From NCBI RefSeq assembly GCF_964355755.1, contig NC_092675.1, positions 23,662,412-23,726,411 of the forward strand: a stretch of DNA of 64,000 bases, read 5' to 3'. Origin of the DNA: Antedon mediterranea. Its lineage: Eukaryota > Echinodermata > Crinoidea > Comatulida > Antedonidae. Under the pieces are notes generated by a model. That model searched no databases, was not told the DNA's origin, and saw only the letters and a program-made list of their open reading frames with translations. Made by a program: the position numbers and the translations under genes. Of the stretch, positions 48,801-60,348 are shown piece by piece (within the stretch, counting starts at the first letter, position 1; every line of letters begins with the position of its first letter).

Positions 48801-51800
48801 ATTTCTTTATTGTGCTAGTGTCAAAGCACTGGTACCACGTGTGTCAATGAATCAAATGAAACGGGTAAAAAAGCATTGACAATGTTACGCGGATGTTGAT
48901 AAATACCATGAATGTATATTTTAAAAATGACCCTACTCATGCGTTTTCCTTAAAGTTTCACAAAATAATTGAGGACATTGACATCAGCAGAGTGGCAATA
49001 CATAACTTTTGTAAAGTACTATGTTCGTCTTGACGGGAAAATTATTTACATTAATTTGTAATATTTCATATTACGAAAATTATTTGAATATACAGGTCAA
49101 TAATATTTCTATGCATAATTTATCATGTGTTTTTTTTTGTATATAATGTATTGACAGCATTCATTCCAAACAGATAAGTTTATCTCCCTTCCGAACAAGG
49201 CCGACCTGTGACGAACGATGCCAGCATGATCTATGATTATCCCGTCATGCTTAGCGCATTATGATTAACGCTGATTTATTATGCATATTTTAATAGCAGT
49301 AATAAACAGCAAATAAATAGTGAGATATTGAGTTCACTGCTTTTGATATTTAGCAATTGAAGTTAACGAAGATTTATTATTTATTATTTCATAAATAATG
49401 CAATCTTATGAGAAAGACATTAAGTAGAGAAACGTGTTAAAACGATGCAAATTTACGTTGTACACAGAAAGACGACGAGAATGACATTCAGTTTGTAGTG
49501 TAGGCTACACAAACCTTTGTCATACGGCACTTTTAACAGTGAATTTGTCAGGATAAGGCTTATTTTTAGGAACAAAAAATAAACTATAATATTATCGTAT
49601 ATAGCCTATCTATAGTTAGTTTTTTAGTACATTCGCCATGAGCATTGTACCGTAACATATATCATGTGTACATAATCGTGCCCATTCTTGATACGGTCTC
49701 CCATATTGTTACATTACAGGCCACTGGAGCCTTATCTAACCCTACCCTGCATCACTGCCCCACACGTAGGCCTACTGTTAAACACATGTGACATGTGATT
49801 ACAGAATTTTGCCTATGATACTAATCACTAGACACGTCACTATTCGGATGAGCCACGGTAATAGAGTTGTGTGGTTGTCACCTTACCAAATGGAAAACTT
49901 GATATGTTTGTATTATTCGACTAAAAATAATAATAATCATCATCAAATATCGGTTACGTAATTTACTATTCCATTTTTTTCTGAAGTCAGATGAGCGTTG
50001 ACGAACGCATTAGGACATAAAAACAATAGTTATGATGAATTATTTATTTTGAAATGCAAATGAAGTAATTAAAAGTGCAAATCTGTTTAATGGAATCTTA
50101 TTATAAAGATTAGCATTTTAATTCACTTACTTTAAGGTCACCGAGCGAATCTGGTGGATCACGGTCTTCCATATGATAATAAAACCTTAGCAAACCTCTA
50201 CCAGCCGATAACTCTAGTTTGTCACCTATTTGCAGTATAGCACTGTCACCTCTTCTGTCTGCATTCGATTGTGTATACATGTAATGCCCTAAAACATTAA
50301 AACAAAATGCCTACAGAGTTATTTTCACTTTAAGAATATAAATGGATTTATTTTATTTAGTATAAATCTAGTACTGTACGATTTTGTTTCGAATCGTACA
50401 CGTCGATCTCTATCTGAAAATTTTATGAGAGTGGAACACAACGAATTACATGTTAACACGTTAAAAACGCCAATAATTATTAAAAATAAAATTAGCAGTA
50501 TCATTTTTGTTTTCTTTTACTAAAGTGTTTATATTTGGAGATAGACTATGGAGTGACAGGTTGTTCATGCCTAAAGCACGGTTCGTGGTGAACAGTTCTA
50601 AAGTGGCAATTCGGTTTTCGAATGGGGTCTGATGAAATCTGTTCAATATTTGTCCATTCTTGTTTTTTTCCCTGTCCATCTTATGGGCTGATGGCGCTGT
50701 TTCTTCATTCTGAGGGGTTTCCATGTATAAAACTGTCCGTACAATATAAGTATCTATCGGCGTTCCATACACGATTCCGGATGTACAATGTTGGCCCTAC
50801 TGTTCACCGTTCTGCTGAAATTTGAAGTTGGATTGAAGTTAGAGTTCAATACAGCAATATTCTTCTGATTGCACATTGGAACCACGGAGTACTGAATTGA
50901 TTCCATTTAAGTTGCTTTCAGGCACAATACAAACATGTATGTAACAGTATAAAGATAGCATCGATATAAGGATGGGATCGTCAATGTGTTTTACTGAATT
51001 ACCAACGGATTTGGACCCAACATGTGTACGAACGATGTTGTCAACTATACCGATAGTCGATTGCTATAGCTCTTAATGATTGTATATATTTTTTCCCATT
51101 TTCACTGGCGTAATGAGGATTTGTAAGACGAGATAATTAAATGAGGCTGTTAATTGGAAGAATACATCATTTTCATCAAGAAAACACCAGTTGCAAAGGA
51201 AAACGTGCTTGCCTATCAAATTAAAAGGCATTGACCAATGAATATAATTGAATGCACACGTTTGATATTGTTATAAATATTGTATACTGAAAATTATTAA
51301 TTATTTAAAGACAACGTAACGAAAATAAACCCAGCCCAACCGAGATCCTAACCCGGAACTTTCTGCTTGCAGTGTAACAAAACACCTTTCCAAGCCTACA
51401 GTACCACCATAGAAATGATCTTCAAAACTTAGTTTTTCTGATTGTAGATGACAAATGTTAAACGAAAATTACATTTCATTATTTTAGGCAACTCGAGATT
51501 TTGAAAGGCTAAACCTGAAGCTGAAAGGGGATTTATTAAATGTTCACGAGACATTAATGTTGTTTTACCTTTAATATTATGATAAACGACATATTGGACG
51601 ACAATCAGACACCATCTGACAGCAGACGACGTCCAATAATTCAATAACTCGATTTTTTTAATTAAGAAACTATTAGAAAGAGTTACATGGTGTCTCCAAC
51701 TACGTTATTCTGAAATTTAATTTCATATTAACCTTTAAAATATGAATTTATATTTTTGTATATATAATTCACCTTGGGCCAATCAACTGAGTACGGCGAC

Positions 51801-54800
51801 AGTGCTTAGGCTGTATCAAAGATCTCGGATCGTCGAAAGTCAGCGATTCATGATTTATATTGTGGGTTGTGGAAGGTTAAAAACTACCAATGAGTCTACT
51901 AAGTACTGTGCATGAGTTTGAATCTGATTTGATTATTGATTTTCAAATCGTAATACGAGGTTATGAGATTATTAAACGTTATCAAACATGGTATTTAAAC
52001 AATATAATGTATAACTTAACGTATGTTTAAAATCAAGTCTTGTAAATATACATGTTATTCAACAGCCACTGCTGTAGTGTGAATATGACCTACGAGACCC
52101 TCTCTTGCACACTTGATAGTGTTCCATTGGGACTACACTGTTCATGTTCAATAGACTACATAAGACAACCCATCGTATAGTCTGGGTTCCAGACGGAGTT
52201 TTGTCTTAATATTAGTAAAAAGATAAATATTTTGGCACATATAGCGTTTCATACGTATACTACTTGATTTTGAATTTTCAGACAAAAATCGCGGTCGCAA
52301 TAAAAACAAATCAATAAAAAAAAAGACAATACAGACTTGGGGCAAGTCTACCCATCGTAGTATATGCTCTAACATGTTAAATCTAAAGTCTCTAAAGTAA
52401 GACAAAGGCTTCGTTACACGAATATATTATTATGATGAACTGTCAAAAAAGATAAATGACATTGAGTTAAAAGGAATATGACATACACAGTATAAAGTGT
52501 CACATTTTCCTGTAGTGTCAATGAAGAAATTAACACACGTTTATGTTCTCTAGTTCATCTATGGTCGTAAACAATTCAAACTGAATGTCGAACATGTGGA
52601 TAAGCTACAGTGTTGATTTATAAACCCATGACCTCTAACACGAGTTGAATTAATAAGTAAATTTCTACATAATTTAGGCCAGGAATAAAATAACGTATTT
52701 CTAATTAACTTCACGAACAACATCCAATTAAGTAGCTGATGATATCAGTGGGTTTGAATTTAATTGGTAACAAGGGATTTTCGTTACAAAGAGCGAGATT
52801 TACGGTGATACTAGGCTTTACTAAACAAAAACAATTTAGCAAGGATGTTTTATCATTAGATTACTACTTTGGAGACAAAATGATAATTGATTGTGCATCA
52901 TCAGCAGATAAGCTGCTCAGAGATTTGAATACTGTAACATATCACCAATAGGTGAAGGGGTTAAGGCGCAGGTAGTGAAGCCAAACCAACGATATTTGCA
53001 AATTATTTTGCCGGGGATTTTGCCTACAGATATGCAAGTCCTTGAACATTGCTGATTTATGTTTAAGCAATCCCGGCCCTCCCCTGCACAAAACGTGACG
53101 AATGGGCATCGATCTATCAGGCTTACGCGCAGACAGAGCATAAATGGCTGCATTATCGGTATGTTTGCGTTATTACTCCATACGTTTTGTATTCAGTCGT
53201 CAAACTCAAATACATCTGTCTTTGCAAAACTTGATAATCCCTCATTGAATTTAAAATTGCTTTACCTGACATCAGAAAAATAATGACTGTAACGCATCTA
53301 AAATATTCTCATTTGCAAAACTTTTATTTTTGCAAACGCCCTCCGATGAGGTCATCACCATTATTAATTTACATACGAGTATGTATCGAATGTTTTCTTT
53401 GCACTATTCTCTACAGTATTGATACTGTGTTTGTAATGGTATTGTAAGGTACTGTACAAAGCATATTAAACTTGTGTGTTATATATTTAATCTATTTTAT
53501 TAGTAAACAAATTGATAAGCGATTAAACTTACACGGTATTTTCTTTACCGATGCATGGTGAATACACAGACAAAGAAATTAAAAAAGAAACAAAGATAAG
53601 AAGATAAATAATAATGTAAACACACGTAATCAATTTGATACAATAAACCATCACCTCTTTGATACAGTTTAAGTACACAAAGTCAGAACGAACTAACTTG
53701 ATTACGTACACAATTTCAGTGACCGGGTATTGAAGGCGAGGTGTAGGCAAAACATTTCTATTGATCATACATTCCAATAATTATCGATCTATGTTTCATA
53801 ATTGTTGGTATTTTATTTGAGTTACACAAGCTTGTTGAAAATAAGCATTTTCTTATCAGCGGGGGATAGTTTAAATGACACCGTAAAATCTCTATTCGTT
53901 TGTAGACAAATGTTGTAAATCGAGAAGCATTTTTTTTTTTAAACTATGAAAAATAAACGGTGTGGTAAAAAATGTTATCAGATGACTTAATATAGGAAAT
54001 ATAACTTGAATTTACGTTTCTAGTATTTTTATTCAACTTCAGAGTTTTATTTGCATGCTATATCAAAAAATAACCACCGTGGGGCTATATATCCACCATC
54101 TTTTTTCACCTTCTAGAGAGTCACATGTTATTACATAAATAGGTTATACTACCTAACTACTGAAAAAGTCTTCCTGGTTTTTATAGCAGAATTTCGCCGA
54201 ATTTAGTATTTTTTTCATTTTATTTAGTGGAAATTTCATCTTGATTTATATTACAAATATTTGATTTATGTACAATTAACCAGATATTATGTTTAAAATT
54301 CATGCCTATACCTGAGCTTTAATATCACAGATTCCGTGATACAATGAGAGCGTAGGCCTACTGTTACTAAAATAGTTACAGCAATTATTTTCATGGGCAA
54401 GAAGCATTTTTGTTATTTTTTTACTCATTTTACATCACACGAAGTCTGTCTCGGATACTAAATAATAGTAATATTAACATTCGATCAATAATGCATTTAA
54501 TAATCTAATTTACATTGCATTTTAATGTATTGATTTGTCAAATGTAATATTATTTATCATGTATTGTTAAGATTATGCTGTAGGTAACCTATATTATGCA
54601 CTATATACATATTTTGTAATGATGCGGTTAATAACCAGATGCCATTAAATTCTTACTAAATTAAACAATACAAAAAATTACTATAACAAAGTATTATTAT
54701 ATTAAAGTATTATAATGTTTATTCAATTAATAATAACAATAATGAATCACGTCTAAATATTTACCATAATACAAAAAGTATTTAATAAACATATGCTATT

Positions 54801-57800
54801 GTAGGTACAGGTAGGCTATATCTCTAAAGTACGATATACTGTAAAACAAACAAACTCCAAGTTTTAACCTTCGTTTGTCATCTTTACTAAATATGTTTTA
54901 AATATGATTCGCGGCATATGTGATGTTTTTACTACAATTTGAATTTTAAAACCGTCAAAATGAATGAAAGAGTGGGCTGAGATGGGCATCTACAGGTAAG
55001 TTTAGGCTAGGCCTAACAACTTTTATTTTAACAAAAAAAAAAGCGTTACAACCGATTTGTGTTGTAGTATAATCGTGAATGAAATGTGGCTACATTTGAA
55101 TAAGATGATTTTACTTTGAATAAATAATAAATATTTCCTTAAAATCTCATCAAGTCTGCCAATGGAACGAGCATGAGTCACGTGTCCACGCCCCGTAATT
55201 TTCTTTTTTATTCAAAACACGATCTCTAGTCCTCATTGGATTGTTATATTTCCCCACATCACAAACAAACCATTACACGGAAACGAGTGCTCATTAAAAG
55301 ACGTAGTTTCAGATCGCTTTGTCCATATTACTTTTGAGAAATATATATTAGATGTGTTATTCATAGCTTTCATTGTAAATAAGCTGATCAAACAAAATTT
55401 CTGTTTTAAAAACAGTAAAAATTGGCTTTATTATCATGCATTGTCTATTTTGCAAAATCAATTAATAATAATGATGATAATATTATTAATTAATAATCAA
55501 ACAAAACAGACACAACATTTAAAAACCAAAACTACAATATTATAGGCCTACACTTTAATGTGGATTTGTAATACTGAATGTTCAATGAATATTCTTCGAA
55601 GAATTAATGTACTGTATTAGTAAAATGCCACAGTATACGGTTAACATTTAAAATAAAAATAAAAAATATAATGAAAGGTTTTACTCAACAAATTTCATAT
55701 TAAACTTAACCGAGTACTAAATATGTAGAACAACTAGTGTGTGATTAGAACAGCATACAAAAACTACATACAACACCATTTTTGATTTTTTTTTCATAAC
55801 CACGACGATAGCCATTTGGGTAAAATCGAAAATATTCCCCTTGCTTTTCTTGAGAATCCATCTGAGACATTGTATGTCGTCTGATGAATCCATTGTATTT
55901 CGAATCGTTGTGTCTGAGTGCATTGTACGTTATGGATGAGAGAATTCCGTGGTTGTTTATTCGTATTCATTTACTCTACCTATCATAAATCACTTTTCCA
56001 TCTAGACTTTCACTAATAAAAATAAACCACGATAACCTATAATAACCCTGAATCCTTATACCTAGTAGAACAACATATTTTGAATTTAAAAGAATAAATT
56101 GTGTTTAGTTTTAGAAAGAATGGCGCCGTAGTTTTAAAGGATTTTACATTAAAATAAAAAATATCGAACAACCATTAAAATGTCTTAATGTAATTTATAC
56201 GACAAACTAAAAGCATCAAAACAAATTTGCATTGTATAGGCTAGGAAAAACGACGTTCCATTTTGTATAGTACCAGTAACGCATAATGATTAACATAGTA
56301 CACAAACAATTACAATCCAAAACTATTTTACGCATTTTACTAGATTAGTTGGCACTATCAGTAGGCCTACAATGACAACAACATTTCACGGTGAATGTTT
56401 GAGGAAAATCCTTTCAGTAAGGTTAGGTTGTGACGTAATCTTGCCAACAGACAGAAAGTAAACTAACAAACTGACAAATAAACAAGGCCCATTGCATAAC
56501 CTCATTAGCGAAGGTAACATTTGCGAAGGTAATACAGCTACATAATATATTTTTTCAGCATCGTCATCAGTAAAGTTTAAGTATATACATATACATATAC
56601 AGAGTTACATAGGTATAACATGTGACGCATGTACCATAAGCATTAACCTATGACGTTTGATACATGTGACACTAGTAGGTATTACATACTTTACATAATA
56701 CTAGACAGATAATACCATGTGTGAAGATAATTACAAAGAATGGGGTGAGATAATAGTACTGTAGGCCTACTCACTGTACTGTATTTTTGGATTTGAAAAG
56801 TTCGAGAGTGATAATTAATTTGTTATTATCTAGTATAAAATACTGTACCAGTAAAAATGAAATTATATGTACAGTGCAAATGTGAATAACATTGATAAGG
56901 ACAAGATTTTACGAATGATCATCATTGTCGTTGAATTTAATTTACACAAATGCATTTTTAATAACTTGATATATATATATTTGAATATTATGATTCATTT
57001 TATTGTATAGTTTTTATCACGCACCTGATATATTCCCATAGGTGTGGTCGCTGCTGGGACCAGAGTATGCTCCGCCAGTCAACCCTCGCCATTTCGTCCA
57101 ATCAAAATTGTCATTCGGATAACTCCATTGTGTTATTTGTTCACAATTTTCTTCAGATTCGAAATCACACAAAAATACCTCTGAAAATTAAACATTAAAG
57201 CCAAAATTAATTTGAATTATAATGCATTCATTTGATAATTCCAATTCGGAAGTGCTCGTCATTTGCAGTACTATATAAATAATCTAACAACATCTGGTAG
57301 AACTCATCAATGATGATGCACATGATAATATATTATAATCTAACTATTGTACATTTTATAAGGCAGTATTATGAATGACCGTATTTAGAGCAAGTAGGTA
57401 TGTTTTATGATTGTTTATTCATAATAATTTATATATTCATATTATAATATTGTTGACTTCAAATTCTTTATATGATTTATCAGCAACTCATTTTTTTTTA
57501 AATAAAAAAACATACTAATACTATGGTACAGTAGGCCTACTACTGTACATAATCCACAACGGAATTGGAATTGGTCAATTGTTTGGTAAAACAATTTGAA
57601 AATGGAAACATTGTCTTGTCCGATGCAAAAAGTACAATAAATGCTAAGTTAGAGCGTATACAGTATTTAAATGAAATCGTGAATTATAATAGTATTCACT
57701 TTTAACGTTCTATTACGTATAAATTATATCCAAAACACGGCCAAGGCCGCACGCGTAAAGCATATCTTTATGATGTCTTTTCAGTCGAGCTGCTATCATT

Positions 57801-60348
57801 ACTGCTTAAGGGAGAGTGTAATAAAATAATGTGCACCGCTGTTGTATACAGAAATTAAAACTTACATTTTATGGTCAGAAAAATACGGGATACAGTACTG
57901 TAATAAATCGAAAATCATGTGATTGGAATTTCTTTTTGTGTGAATGAATGTAATTGTTCAAATTTGGGCTGATACAATAGAGGTTCAAACTTCAATTTAG
58001 TCGTGTTTTTGTTTAATTATGAATATATTTTAAAGTAAGCAAGATAATAATTTAAACAATGGAGGCATGGTTACAAAAGAAATTAAATAGTGAATATAAC
58101 TTATGGTTATACTCTACATTGAAACGTAGCAACTCAATATACCTTTACATGTAAAAATGATTCCAATAAATATAATGTTTAGGATTTTATTTGTGTTACA
58201 CGATTTTCTTCTTATCCGTGGAGAGGGGTGGGGATTTTAATTACACAGTAAAATCACTATTCTTTTGTACACAAATGTTGTAAGTAGAGAGGAATTTCAA
58301 AACAATAATTCAGATGACTAAATATAGTAAGTAATCTTCACTTCAGATTTTTATTTTCGTACTATATAGCAAGCATGCTCTACCGTATTAACACGCATAT
58401 AGGCCTACCCTCTTTTTGTATTTTTTCACTTTCTATGGAGTCACCAGATTTGGTGTACATGGTATAGCAACATTTTGCCAAATTACGTATTCCACCATTT
58501 TTATAAGACAAATTTATCTTTTTTCGTCTTGATTCTTGTGTATACATAATTGATGTATGTACATTTAACCAAATACCATATTTAAAATTCATGCCTGCAC
58601 ATGAACTTTAACATCAAATTGAGGTACCCTACTGTAGGCACTGTATTGCCAGTATACCTACAGTCCTACATTTTACAAAATCTTTTATCCAACGGTGTGC
58701 ATCTCGAACGAACACATTTAACTTCGTGTTATAGCTATGATTCTATTTTTTACGTAATGATCACATCAGAAAATTAGATGTATACACACACACGCATGAG
58801 TTACTTACACCATAGAAGATAGAAAATTATGATAATTTGACGTGAGTAGTATAAAGAATGCATAGCTAGCAGCCATACTGATTCGAAAGCGTGAAACCAT
58901 GCAGGTAATGCCACACTGAATACATTTCAATAATAATATATAAACAAAAAGAACAATAGAGAAGGGGATTTACACTCGGGATAAGGGTTGAAAATGCCAT
59001 AAGCTGTATTCTTATGATATATTTATACCATGGACGACGATGACGAGTATGCTATTTGACAGGCATTCAGTGCTAATGGATGGACATACTCATGAATGTT
59101 TCCAATGTTTAAGCTTAAGGTTTATATTGGATCAAACGGCCTAAAGGCATTTTGTCCCAAGACAATGGGATTTGCGAAAGGGATCAAGGACTTCAAGTAA
59201 GGACTTCGACGTTATATTTGTCCAGCTGTTAAAGTTAATAACATTCTATCTTTATGGTGTTAATAACATTCTGAATACAATCTTGAATCCATTATTATAA
59301 TGATTCTAATGGCTGTACCATGTGTCAATCAGATCGTATTCCTGTTATTGAATATAATGAGAGAGAGGAATTACATTAATTCCATTAAAAATGTATACAG
59401 TACATTATCATTATCGCAGAATGAATATCTATAATATATACTAAAACAAAATGTTTGAATATAAAAAAGAATAATTAAATACAATCAAGGTAAAATATCA
59501 TCAATTCACTTCAATAATGACGCGCTGCGCTTTTGAAATAAAACTTTAAAAAAAATATATGTATAATATTCAATACATATAATGTATTATGTACAAATCA
59601 ATATAAAATAACAAGAGTGGAAAATGTTCAAAAATCTAACTGCTCCAGTGGTTTCGAGTGCTTGAAATTCAACTTTACCTTATATGGTGGAATGGAATAG
59701 TAATAATGCTATTGTTATACTAATATAATAGAATTTATTAAAAAATAGATGATTGTTTTGACAATAAACAAGTTGAGGGTATGCAACAACAATAGATAAA
59801 TTGAGGTCGAACTCTATCTATATATCTATTGAAGAATAGTAAAATGGAGTTATCGTTGTTTAATTCTTTCTAGACCAAGACCCAAGCTTACGGCAACAAC
59901 ATTCACTTGAATGCTCACCACATTTGTCATATTGAGGAGCATTATATATGTGAGTGAATATTACATTTAAAATGTATTATTTTTTGCCTCCCCGTGTAAT
60001 AACTATATATAGCTATACAGTATTTTATTTATTAACCAATTCGATAGTTCGAATTTCGAAACATCACGACATCATTACATTATATTAAATAAAACGTGCA
60101 TAATTGTGTACATATTTTAAGTGTCTTGCCATGTTATGTGATGATATAATTGGATTGGATACTTCCGATACACTTAATTTTATGTACAGAACCAAGGAGG
60201 AACTTCCTCTTTAATAAGATGTATTGTGCGATTTTACTGTAGTGTAGCAATACTCACGTTGATAACATAACACAGTCTTAACCATCAGCGACGAACAAAG
60301 CAGAATGGATGTCAAGCTAGCATATAACCTCTTGAACAAAACAATCAT
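33900..60348 (-). CDS. MAM-domain single-pass receptor with an ITAM-like motif (receptor 2)
   Basis: Eight exons over 26 kb: 60348-60258, 57180-57025, 50288-50131, 48288-48169, 45734-45653, 43394-43179, 42217-42121, 34695-33900; 571 residues with consistent phases. Exon 1 encodes the signal peptide (MIVLFKRLYASLTSILLCSS...) and ends at a GTGAGT donor. Residues about 31-202 are a clear MAM domain: VFLCDFESEENC, FDWTKWRG, GHYMYTQ, GLLRFYYHMEDRD, QFQVLFEGVRG, DIAIDDIILL. A Ser/Thr-rich stalk (203-274; its donor, 43178, could also lie about 15 bp further on) precedes a membrane helix (276-302). The TM exon is 97 nt, as in receptor 1. The 264-residue tail has YVEL-x7-YTKL (334-348) close to the membrane, then YMSL, VYMDPDQF, NPTY, YYHI, YYVL, YLDL, YRCL and a C-terminal YSLV that could bind PDZ domains. 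There is no catalytic domain. It is the tandem paralogue of receptor 1. Confidence 0.88.
34572..34616 (-). other. ITAM-like motif of receptor 2 (YVEL-x7-YTKL)
   Basis: In-frame codons near the start of the tail exon read YVEL-QGPVPSV-YTKL, residues 334-348. The spacing of seven lies within the ITAM range of six to eight. It sits about 30 residues inside the membrane, unlike the distal motifs of receptor 1. Confidence 0.7.
37824..37953. repeat. Two-copy tandem repeat of about 65 bp
   Basis: AACATCCAGTCACTC starts both units (37824 and 37886), and each ends with CACGTGAC(T/C)ACATGATTGT then ATTGGATTGGG. The second copy has an extra six bases after CACTC. Confidence 0.85.
39152..39332. mobile_element. 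MITE of about 181 bp with TGGTTCCCACTAG termini
   Basis: AAGCGTGGTTCCCACTAG at the left pairs with CTAGTGGGAACCAAGCTT at the right with one mismatch. Pairing continues imperfectly through ACGCAA and GGACGTAACGCAACGCAAG motifs for about 60 bp per arm. It is non-coding and intronic in receptor 2. Confidence 0.8.
41225..41340 (-). repeat. Inverted copy of the interior of the 21965-22226 MITE
   Basis: On the minus strand TTGACCAAAATCGGATCGAA, TGTAATTTAAAG and AAAAATAGTCAAATTGGCTG occur in the same order as in 22030-22090. The terminal TATTGTCTCCCA repeats are not recognisable here, so it is a truncated or eroded family member. Confidence 0.65.
41470..41840. repeat. Degenerate array of about 30-33 bp units
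   Basis: The core CTCAAACTTGCCAAGGAAAT then TGCGAGTTTT recurs around ten times with drift, and looser copies (TCAAACTCA, GGAAA) extend from about 41030 to 41950. Open frames across it on both strands are repeat-driven. It lies in the last intron of receptor 2, about 300 bp from the membrane exon. Confidence 0.75.
43395..48168. other. Receptor 2 introns on either side of the exon at 45734-45653
   Basis: Apart from that MAM exon, this stretch holds a perfect hairpin at 47601-47630, short tandem words near 46805-46845 and 47100-47140, and scattered TAGGCCTA palindromes. No further exon is supported. Confidence 0.45.
47601..47630. repeat. Perfect 12-bp hairpin with 6-base loop
   Basis: ATCGAATCCCAT, loop GATAAT, then ATGGGATTCGAT. 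It lies in a receptor 2 intron with no coding context. Confidence 0.8.
48590..48755 (+). mobile_element. Hairpin-ended repeat, copy 1
   Basis: One end is AGACTTGCCCCAAGTCT and the other GTCTGGAACCCAGAC; each is a small self-complementary stem, and the two ends are unrelated to each other. The interior (GACCGCGATTTTTGTCT, GTATACGTATGAAACG, AATATTTATCTTTTTACT) matches 52178-52351 in the opposite orientation at high identity. Confidence 0.75.
52178..52351 (-). mobile_element. Hairpin-ended repeat, copy 2 (inverted)
   Basis: It is the reverse complement of 48590-48755, with the same two terminal mini-hairpins and a small insertion near the middle. The two copies lie 3.4 kb apart and bracket the MAM exon at 50288-50131. 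Confidence 0.8.
53855..54325. repeat. Diverged direct repeat, copy 1
   Basis: Shared landmarks with 58195-58618 in the same order: GTAAAATC(T)C/ACTATTC, ACAAATGTTGTAA, CAGATGACT, TATATAGC/TATATC before CACC, a CTTTCT/CCTTCTAGAGAGTCAC-type block, ATTCATGCCT and ACTTTAA/GCTTTAATATCA. Identity is moderate. It could be an old transposon family or a segmental duplication. Confidence 0.65.
57181..60257. other. First intron of receptor 2 (3.1 kb)
   Basis: It contains direct repeat copy 2 (58195-58618) and scattered AT-rich sequence. An apparent signal-peptide-like ORF near 58805-58892 fails on splice phase (see rejected items). Confidence 0.5.
58195..58618. repeat. Diverged direct repeat, copy 2
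   Basis: It pairs with 53855-54325 as described there. The two copies flank the first MAM exon (57180-57025) of receptor 2. Confidence 0.65.

Larger units (their letters stand above)
50289..57024. other. Second intron of receptor 2 (6.7 kb)
   Basis: It holds hairpin-ended repeat copy 2 (52178-52351), one copy of a 0.45-kb duplicated block (53855-54325) and a possible, very decayed tRNA-like stretch near 51340-51405. No coding exon is supported. Confidence 0.5.

Noticed and set aside
50461-50772. 103-codon minus-strand ORF in a receptor 2 intron
   Set aside because: No recognised domain, no matching splice phase with the neighbouring MAM exons, and AT-rich composition typical of chance frames.
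51340-51405. tRNA-like stretch on the minus strand (CACTGCAAGCAG ... TTCCGGGTTAGGATC)
   Set aside because: It resembles an anticodon arm plus T arm, but the A box and stems are too decayed to call a SINE or tRNA.
58805-58892. Minus-strand ORF that looks like a signal peptide (MAASYAFFILLTS...) and was first taken as exon 1 of receptor 2
   Set aside because: The strong GTAAGT donor leaves the wrong phase for the 57180 acceptor, and the phase-1 frame would create a stop at the junction. The exon at 60348-60258 gives a better signal peptide, a GTGAGT donor and the correct phase.
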